Positions 57,136 through 64,000 of a DNA stretch of 64,000 bases are shown piece after piece (within the stretch, counting starts at the first letter, position 1; every line of letters begins with the position of its first letter). The notes under the pieces are model-generated. The model did no database searches. It worked only from the letters and a program-made list of their open reading frames with translations, and was not told where the DNA came from. The stretch is taken from assembly GCA_950097015.1 (NCBI GenBank), contig CATNEN010000034.1, forward strand, positions 1,688,501 through 1,752,500. Reading direction: 5' to 3'. A program made the position numbers and the translations under genes. This DNA is from Macrostomum hystrix (lineage: Eukaryota > Platyhelminthes > Macrostomidae).

Positions 57136-57476
57136 GGGGGGTCGGTGGCAGAGCGCTTAACGCGTTAGCCTGTCGCACCACGGTTCCTAAGTTCGATTCG
57201 ACGGCGAGGCCACATTTATTTGGCCTGAGGGCTTGTCGTGCATTTTACGCCCTTGAGGGCCAACCCCCAAGGCACAGTAAGGTGTACACTGCCTGACGAT
57301 GAGAAAGTCAGGGCAGATGTACACACCTGTGTGAGCGTATGCCTGCGTACGGTATCTGTGTGCGCGTGTGCTCAGGAGTCAGCGAAATAGGCAGAATTGC
57401 CTCCTCGCTGGCTGCGGGTCTAGTGTCACCAAATGATGTGCCAATGCCCGCAGCCCTCCTGCAATTATTATTATTA
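57136..57476 (+). mobile_element. tRNA-derived SINE, family 1, copy 5
   Basis: The head GGTCGGTGGCAGAGCGCTTA and B box AAGTTCGATTCG are followed by a small internal deletion after CATTTATTTGG. The body matches the copy at 48973, with the extra TGCGTACGGTATCTGTGTGC also seen in copy 2. It ends CTCCTGCAATTATTATTATT. Confidence 0.88.
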
Positions 57477-58166
57477 AGCTGGCTAGATAATATAGAATTG
57501 TGCTATAGCTAGGTAAGTTAGGCCAGAAAAAAACATTACAGGCTTAAATGTTTATAGACTGAAATGATGGATGGTGTAAGACTGATGTAAAAAAACGAAA
57601 CACTGTGTTTAAATCCAAAATAAGGATTAAAAAAACAATACGAAAAGCAAGAAAATGTAGTCTATTAGGTCTTAAGATTTGCTACTAAAGAGGATAATAA
57701 AAATATTGGTGTTAACGCAAACAGTTAATTCAAGTTTGAAATGTGTTACTCGTAAGTAGTAATGCAAGACTATTTCACGCATATCAGTTTAAGAGGAAGT
57801 TGAGGAAGTAAGAGGAAGTTAAGAAGTCCGTGAGGGCAACGTGCTAAAAATTTCGTTATTGCTCTAAAAGAAAAAAGAAAATATTTAACAAAAAAGGATG
57901 CAAGTTATACTACAAAGAGCTTGGATAGTAGTGTGCTTGTGTCTGAAGCTAGGCACCGAATTCTCATGAGGCAGCTTCTGTTATTTAATTTAACCCTAAA
58001 ATAAGGAAACATCCTGAATGCACTACTTACTATGCGGTTAAAGCAGTAGTATAATATTTCAATTATTAGTAAACTAAATAAAAAATCTGCTTTCAAAAGT
58101 TCAAAACAAAATCATTTTGATTTCTAATAGATTTCTAAAGAAAACACTAAAATCAAAATCGCTACT
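57477..58166. other. VDAC 3' UTR and intergenic DNA
   Basis: AT-rich sequence between the VDAC stop codon and the SINE. Nothing else recognised, and no clear poly(A) signal for VDAC. Confidence 0.4.
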
Positions 58167-61100
58167 TCAGGCCTCAAAACTGAAGGCCAGGCCTAGCTGA
58201 TGACCGCCTCCGCCGAGATTCTTGCAGTCCAGGCTGCTGCCCATTGTGACGCGAAAGCCTTCGCGCACCAGAAAACTGTAGGAGGCGCCAAGCAGGCTGC
58301 GGTTATCAACGCGCAGCTTGGCCGAGCTGCCGTCGGCCAGGTTGTACTTTGTAGCGACGCCAAAGTCGGCGGCCTGGCCGACGCCCGACCAGCCGATCTT
58401 GGCGCCAACCTCCAGGGCGTCGGAGAACCGGTGAAAAGCCGAAGCGCAATAGTTGCTGCTGTTCTCCACGCCAGCGTACAGGGAAAGGTTCTTAATCTGC
58501 GGGATTCGGGAATTAGAATTTGGGATCACAATATTAGCTAGCAATCAATCTAGTCCTACACTTCATCTGACGAAACAGAAAGAGCATCCATTCTTTATCC
58601 AAATACCAAATAAATTCGAAGGATAGAATAGCAATCCACTTTATTCTTGGATGTGATAGGATAGACTAGCAATCCACTTTATTCTGGGATCTGATGGGAT
58701 AGACTAGCAATCCACTTGATTCTTTGATGTGATGGGATAGACTAGCAATCCAATTCATTCTTGGATCTGATGGGGTAGACTATCAATCCATTTCATTCTT
58801 GGATCTGATGGGGTACACTATCAATCCAATTCATTCTTGGATCTGATGGGGTAGACTATCAATCCATTTCATTCTTGGATCTGATGGGGTAGACTATCAA
58901 TCCATTTCATTCTTGGATCTGATGGGGTAGACTATCAATCCAATTCATAGTTGGATCTGATGGGATAGACTATCAATCCAATTCATTCTTGGATCTGATG
59001 GGGTACACTATCAATCCAATTCATTCTTGGATCTGATGGGGTAGACTATTGTAGCAGCAAATTCACTTCTTTCTTTTAACTCTTAATATTTAAAGATTCA
59101 AATGGTACTTTTATTTCCCCCCTTACCGCTAATTTGTCTATGACCCTTGTTATCGATAGGTACAGTTGCCCGGTTAAGACTTAAATGTAACCCCACGACA
59201 AAACTAAATAAACAAGCCCAAGCTTTTGCCGACTCTTAAATTTAACAGCAACATTTGTAGCAAGTCAGCAAGTAGCAAGTGTTCAGCACCCTTGACCTGG
59301 TTAAGGCCTACCACTTCATCCCGATTGCAGACGAAGATGTTGAGAAAACAGCGATTTGCACGCCATTTGGTTCTTTCGAATACATTCGCATGCCATTCGG
59401 CCTGAGAAACGCCGCCAGCACATTCCAGCGATACGTAGATTCCGTCTTTAGCGACCTCCCGTTCGTAACATCTTACATCGACGACATCTTGGTACACAGC
59501 CAGTCACGCGAAGAACATCAGGCGCACATCGAAGAGGTGCTGCGACGTCTAAGCGACAAAGGCTTGGGCGTCAACTCTGAAAAGTGCCATTTCTTTCGCG
59601 ATTCAGTGGAGTTTCTTGGTTACTTCGTCACTGCTGACGGCATCCGACCGCTTCCGAACCGAGTCGAAGCACTGCGGAAACTCGAGGCTCCCACTGACAT
59701 GCAATCACTACGGCGCTACCTTGGCATGTTCGGTTTTTATCAGCGGTGCATTCCTAATTATGCTGAGATCGCCACCCCGCTACGACAACTCGTCACGGCG
59801 CCATTCAATTGGACGAAGCGACACGACGATGCTTGGAAAGAACTCCAGGACAGTCTGGCGAACGCAGTCACCCTGACTTTTCCTCAAGCCAATGCCACAT
59901 TCACAATCACAACCGACGCCAGCGCCACTGCCATCGGCGCAGCATTGCATCAGGTGGTAGCCGAGCAATCTTCTCCATTGGCATTCTACTCTCGCAAGCT
60001 CTCTGACACGGAAGCAGCTTACAGCACTTTTGATCGGGAACTGCTGGCTATTTTTGCTGCGGTCAAGACATGGAAATACATGATCCAAGGCCAACAAACC
60101 ACAGTGTTCTGCGACCACAAGCCCATCAGCGGAGCGTTTAGAAATAAGAAAGAACGGTTTTCCGATCGACAACAACGCCAGCTATCCGTCATCACGGAGT
60201 TTGTGAGCGACATCATCCACATTTCCGGCAAGGACAACATCGTAGCCGACACGCTATCACGACCGGTTTACCCATCCCAGAACCCGCCACCAACCACAAT
60301 TCGACTGCTGTCTGACCTTCCTCAATGTGTGGACCTGCCAGCCGTTGCACGAGCACAGAAGGAAAACCCGGAGGATGAACCCCAGACAGGCCGTTTCAAC
60401 AACTTCGACATTGGAATCAAGGACTGCCCACTGCGATGCGAAATCTCGCAGACAAACCCACGTCCCGTCATCCCTAGGACTCTCCGACGCGCTGTTTTTG
60501 ACTCACTGCATGCATTCGCACATCCTGGCCGCAAAGCCACGCAACGACTCATCGTCTATCGTTTTTTCTGGCTAGGTATGGCTAACGACATCCAAAGGTG
60601 GGTAGCCGAATGTCAACAGTGCCAGCAGTGCAAGACAGGTCGTCACGTCCAACGCCCGTTGCAACAGCTTCCAGCACCCTCTCAACGCTTCACGACGGTC
60701 CATATCGATTTAGTCGGACCACTGCCACCCCCAGAGTCGACCGACGTTAGTCCCAGACCTCGCTACTTGCTCACAATGGTCGATGCATATTCACGTTGGA
60801 TTGAAGCTGCCCCTCTCATTGACATCACCGCCACTTCAGTCGCGTGCGCCTTCCTAGAATCCTGGATTTCTCGGTTTGGCCCACCATTGACGCTGGTGAC
60901 CGATCAAGGCGCGCAGTTCCGCGCGGAGCTCATGCGAAACCTGGCGACACTGCTCGGAATCCATCACATCCGCACTTCAGCCTACAATCCGAGGGCAAAT
61001 GGCATCGTCGAGCGAACCCACCGAACATTAAAGTCCGGGCTGAAAGCACGTGGCAAGAACTGGCTGCAGCAGCTACCCATCGTGCTTCTCGGAATGCGCA

Positions 61101-63416
61101 TTTTTGCAGACGAGACAGGTGCATCGCCATTCTCCATCGTTACCGGTGAACAACCATTAGTCCCACCTGTAGTTGCCGACACCTCCTCTGTCAAGGAACT
61201 TTCCACAAGACTGCACCAACTTTTTTTTCCGTATCGCCAACCACGAACGCGCGAGGTAAGAATTCATCTGCCAGCAGACTTGGCTGCATGCACCCACGTC
61301 TGGTTGCGACTAGATCGAGTTCGACGTCCCCTAGAAGCACCCTACCAGGGACCCTATGCAGTGTTGGAGAGACGAAACGACATTTACATTGGAAATCAAC
61401 GGCAAGCCTTCTGTGGTGTCTATCGATCGAGTGAAACCAGCTACACTCCCAGCACCGGTACCAATTAGCAAAGCACCAGCAACTACTGTAACACCGGAAA
61501 ACCCACCGGCAGCAAACATACGTGCTAAAACCGCTTCCCACGTTCGTTTTTCCACAGAACCATCTGTTAAACTGTTTTACGCAACTGAACCATTATTAAC
61601 CTAACTGAAAAGCATCGTTTTCTAACTGTTTCATAACAACAATCAAAACCTTTGCATAAACTCCGTTTTTGGGTGGGGGGAGTATCTTGTAGCAGCAAAT
61701 TCACTTCTTTCTTTTAACTCTTAATATTTAAAGATTCAAATGGTACTTTTATTTCCCCCCTTACCGCTAATTTGTCTATGACCCTTGTTATCGATAGGTA
61801 CAGTTGCCCGGTTAAGACTTAAATGTAACCCCACGACAAAACTAAATAAACAAGCCCAAGCTTTTGCCGACTCTTAAATTTAACAGCAACATTTGTAGCA
61901 AGTCAGCTACACTATCAATCCATTTCATTCTTGGATCTGATGGGGTACACTATCAATCCAATTCATTCTTGGATCTGATGGGGTAGACTATCAATCCATT
62001 TCATTCTTGGATCTGATGGGGTAGACTATCAATCCAATTCATTCTTGGATCTGATGGGATAGACTATCAATCCAATTCATTCTTGGATCTGATGGGGTAC
62101 ACTATCAATCCAATTCATTCTTGGATCTGATGGGGTAGACTATCAATCCATTTCATTCTTGGATCTGATGGGGTACACTATCAATCCAATTCATTCTTGG
62201 ATCTGATGGGGTAGACTATCAATCCATTTCATTCTTGGATCTGATGGGGTAGACTATCAATCCAATTCATTCTTGGATCTGATGGGATAGACTATCAATC
62301 CAATTCATTCTTGGATCTGATGGGGTACACTATCAATCCAATTCATTCTTGGATCTGATGGGGTAGACTATCAATCCAATTCATTCTTGGATCTGATGGG
62401 GTAGACTATCAATCCAATTCATTCTTGGATCTGATGGGGTAGACTATCAATCCAATTCATTCTTGGATCTGATGGGGTAGACTATCAATCCAATTCATTC
62501 TTGGATCTGATGGGGTAGACTATCAATCCAATTCATTCTTGGATCTGATGGGGTAGACTATCAATCCAATTCATTCTTGGATCTGATGGGGTAGACTATC
62601 AATCCATTTCATTCTTGGATCTGATGGGGTAGACTATCAATCCATTTCATTCTTGGATCTGATGGGGTAGACTAACAATCCAATTCATTCTTGGATCTGA
62701 TGGGGTAGACTATCAATCCATTTCATTCTTGGATCTGATGGGGTAGACTAACAATCCAATTCATTCTTGGATCTGATGGGGTAGACTATCAATCCATTTC
62801 ATTCTTGGATCTGATGGGGTAGACTAGCAATCCACTTTATTATTGGATCTAATGAGACAGACTAGCAATCCATTTGGTCATTGATTTTGCTCACCTGATA
62901 GGCGGCTCCGTAGCTCAGCTTGGCAAGTTTCTGCCTCTCGGTGTCGTAGCTGACGCTGGCACCGGCGAAGAAGTTGTGATAGCCGAACACGGCGCTAGAC
63001 AGAACCGTGGGAAAATTGGTCTTGAACTCCAAGTCCAGGGCGGCGTTGATGTTGGGCCGTTTGAATGCATTCTTGACCTTCGCGCTGCGCTTGCCTGTGT
63101 TGGGCTCGAGGGTGACTTCAAATGCGTTCTTCAAGCCCTTGGCTAGGCGGTCTTCGATAGCCACCTCGGCTGTGATCACGTTGCTAGTCTTCCACTTCTT
63201 GGTGAATGTCATGCCGTAATCTTTGAAATTGTGCTTCACTTCAACCTCGGCGGTCGCCCGCCCGGTCTCCATATCGTGAGAGCCGCTAGTTTTGAATTCT
63301 GAATTAAACGGCTTCGCTTTAGTCTTTAGTTCGGCTTTCACGGCGCCGAATGTAAAGTCTTTGTTATAAAGATCGTTGGCATCTTTGCTGAGATCACTGA
63401 AGCTTGGCGGGGCCAT
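58167..63416 (-). CDS. VDAC: Voltage-dependent anion channel (mitochondrial porin)
   Basis: Beta-barrel channel of the mitochondrial outer membrane that passes metabolites and ATP/ADP. Two exons: 63416-62895 and 58496-58167; 852 nt, 283 residues, the family's exact usual length. N-terminal helix region MAPPSFSDLSKDANDLYNKD, then alternating strands such as AELKTKAKPFNSEF and VTLEPNTGKRSAKVK. The porin-signature region reads KYNLADGSSAKLRVDNRSLL. The C-terminal HQLGLAFSFEA is the typical last strand and sorting signal. The splice is phase 0 (AAYQ|IKNL). A T-rich acceptor lies 40 nt upstream (exon edge 63456). The single intron is 4.4 kb because it contains the 38-bp array with a retroelement inserted in it. 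Confidence 0.95.
58620..59049. repeat. 38-bp satellite in the VDAC intron, left part
   Basis: About 11 copies of a 38-bp unit (TAGACTATCAATCCAATTCA plus TTCTTGGATCTGATGGGG). The leftmost copies read GACTAGCAATCCACTTTATT. The array is split by the retroelement and resumes at 61912 in the same register. Confidence 0.96.
59050..59269 (+). repeat. 5' LTR, lacking its last 4 bp
   Basis: Starts TGTAGCAGCAAATTC and breaks off after GTCAGC, where the 3' LTR continues TACA. The following AAGTAGCAAGT echoes the LTR's own GTAGCAAGT, so the deletion joint may involve short homology. Confidence 0.93.
59279..61468 (+). pseudogene. pol: Truncated Ty3/gypsy pol (RT, RNase H, integrase)
   Basis: 729 open codons. 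RT begins inside motif A (FSTLDLVKAYHFIP), so earlier RT motifs and protease are gone. The catalytic YIDD is at about residues 66-69. RNase H carries TTDAS (about 213), FDREL (about 254), FCDHK (about 279) and NIVADTLSRP. Integrase carries an HHCC finger (about 410-460), a DDE core (HIDLVGP, VTDQGAQF, NGIVERTHR) and a GPY/F-like QGPYAVLERR. Near 61375 the frame shifts: the typical integrase tail (VVSIDRVKPA) continues in another frame to a stop at 61604. The open frame therefore ends early at 61468 with an unrelated tail. It cannot encode a complete polyprotein. Confidence 0.93.
61688..61911 (+). repeat. 3' LTR, complete (224 bp)
   Basis: TGTAGC at the start and GCTACA at the end. It contains AACAAGCCCAAGCTTTTGCC and a possible signal in CTAAATAAACAAG. 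Identical to the 5' LTR over its length as read. Confidence 0.93.
61912..62872. repeat. 38-bp satellite in the VDAC intron, right part
   Basis: About 25 more copies of the 38-bp unit. Variants GTAGAC/GTACAC and CAATTC/CATTTC are interleaved, and the last unit reads GACTAGCAATCCATTTGG. It ends about 20 bp from the splice donor of VDAC exon 1. Confidence 0.96.
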
Positions 63417-63456
63417 AACTCTTGTCTATTGTTTGCTGGTTTTGTAGAACTGAGGC

Positions 63457-64000
63457 CTGAGAAAAATTCTTTTATTTTTTTGCCGCTAGCTGCAATAAAA
63501 AGCTGATTATAGCTACTGATGATCATCCTACTGAAAATGCTACTGAGTAGCGTAGATGGGTTTGACTTTAAAAAGTAAAAAATCTTAAAGTTTAACTTTT
63601 AGATAAGCTTGATTCGATAAATAAATCAATGCTTAATATAGTAAAAAAGATGCAAAAGAAACACTTTATTATATTCATAAAAAGGACAATCAGTCTTTAG
63701 TAGAATTTGCATAAAATGTAAAGCAGAAAAAAACACGAGTAACATTTTTCGTCAACTGAATATCTGCTTGTGTTTGATATCATTGAAATTCGGAAAAGTA
63801 AAAAAAGAAAATATAAAAAGAAAGATGATGATGGTTTTTTTACTGCTAAAAATGGTTTGAGGCTAAATTTTGTGTAAATTTGTAAACACGAGTAAATGTT
63901 GGTCAATAGACGGAAACAAAAAAACCATAAAATTGTAAAAACGATTAAAAATCGTTATGCGAGTCTTGCTGCTTATAAACGTCAAGAGAGTACGGATAAA
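63457..64000. other. VDAC upstream region
   Basis: AT-rich DNA with the T-rich acceptor next to 63456. No upstream exon is recognised before the end of the window. Confidence 0.4.

Larger units (their letters stand above)
59050..61911 (+). mobile_element. Internally deleted Ty3/gypsy LTR retrotransposon
   Basis: Two LTRs, 59050-59269 and 61688-61911, read identically over their common 220 bp. The 3' LTR starts TGTAGC and ends GCTACA, a perfect 6-bp inverted repeat. The 4-bp CTAT flanks both sides (59046-59049 and 61912-61915), and removing the element restores the 38-bp repeat register. A polypurine tract (GGGTGGGGGGAG) precedes the 3' LTR. The last four bases of the 5' LTR, the primer binding site, gag, protease and the start of reverse transcriptase are missing. 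The element is antisense to VDAC. Confidence 0.95.

Noticed and set aside
57136-57215. Functional tRNA gene
   Set aside because: A and B boxes are present, but the arms do not pair well and the sequence continues into the SINE body shared with four other copies.

Overview
This is a window from an animal nuclear genome. It has spliced genes with GT..AG introns, moderately GC-rich coding exons in AT-rich introns and intergenic DNA, and very many private tandem repeats. All gene calls rest on reading the translated exons against my memory of the families; no search was run. The mix of tRNA-derived SINEs, Tc1/mariner relics, a Ty3/gypsy element, and a 3' splice acceptor just upstream of most start codons suggests a spliced-leader-using invertebrate, perhaps a free-living flatworm such as Macrostomum. 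The organism call is inference.

Plus-strand half (1-30 kb): a complete ten-exon NAP1-type histone chaperone (500-5363); a 5'-incomplete gene whose C-terminus looks like a PH domain (about 7690-10567); an orphan first exon (12079-12220); a complete PP2A B-type regulatory subunit (17253-20773); an unrecognised coiled-coil gene on the minus strand (22599-24654); and a complete eIF4A (28327-30348).

Minus-strand half (31-64 kb): five complete genes in a row on the minus strand, namely prominin (31719-36895), NASP (44509-46248), ZPR1 (47272-52979), SH3BP5/REI-1-like (55096-56280) and VDAC (58167-63416). A possible nested plus-strand gene lies in a ZPR1 intron. Every multi-exon model joined in phase and gave an integral codon count close to the family length (NAP1 373, PP2A-B 479, eIF4A 402, prominin 968, ZPR1 455, VDAC 283 residues), which is strong internal support.

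Repeats dominate the rest. Seven of the eight fully modelled intron-containing genes carry at least one private minisatellite in an intron; eIF4A is the exception. A 6-kb array of a 61-bp unit (about 98 copies) separates prominin from NASP. This satellite and two other arrays (40 bp in the SH3BP5 intron, 38 bp in the VDAC intron) have different unit lengths but share a core of about 24 bp in the same orientation. The 38-bp array is interrupted by a Ty3/gypsy retroelement with apparently identical LTRs and a 4-bp target duplication. It has lost gag, protease and the start of reverse transcriptase. Other mobile DNA: a hAT-like MITE with an 8-bp target duplication, five copies of a tRNA-derived SINE, a second CORE-like SINE family, and decayed Tc1 and mariner transposases.

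The housekeeping genes share no obvious pathway, although NAP1 and NASP are both histone chaperones.
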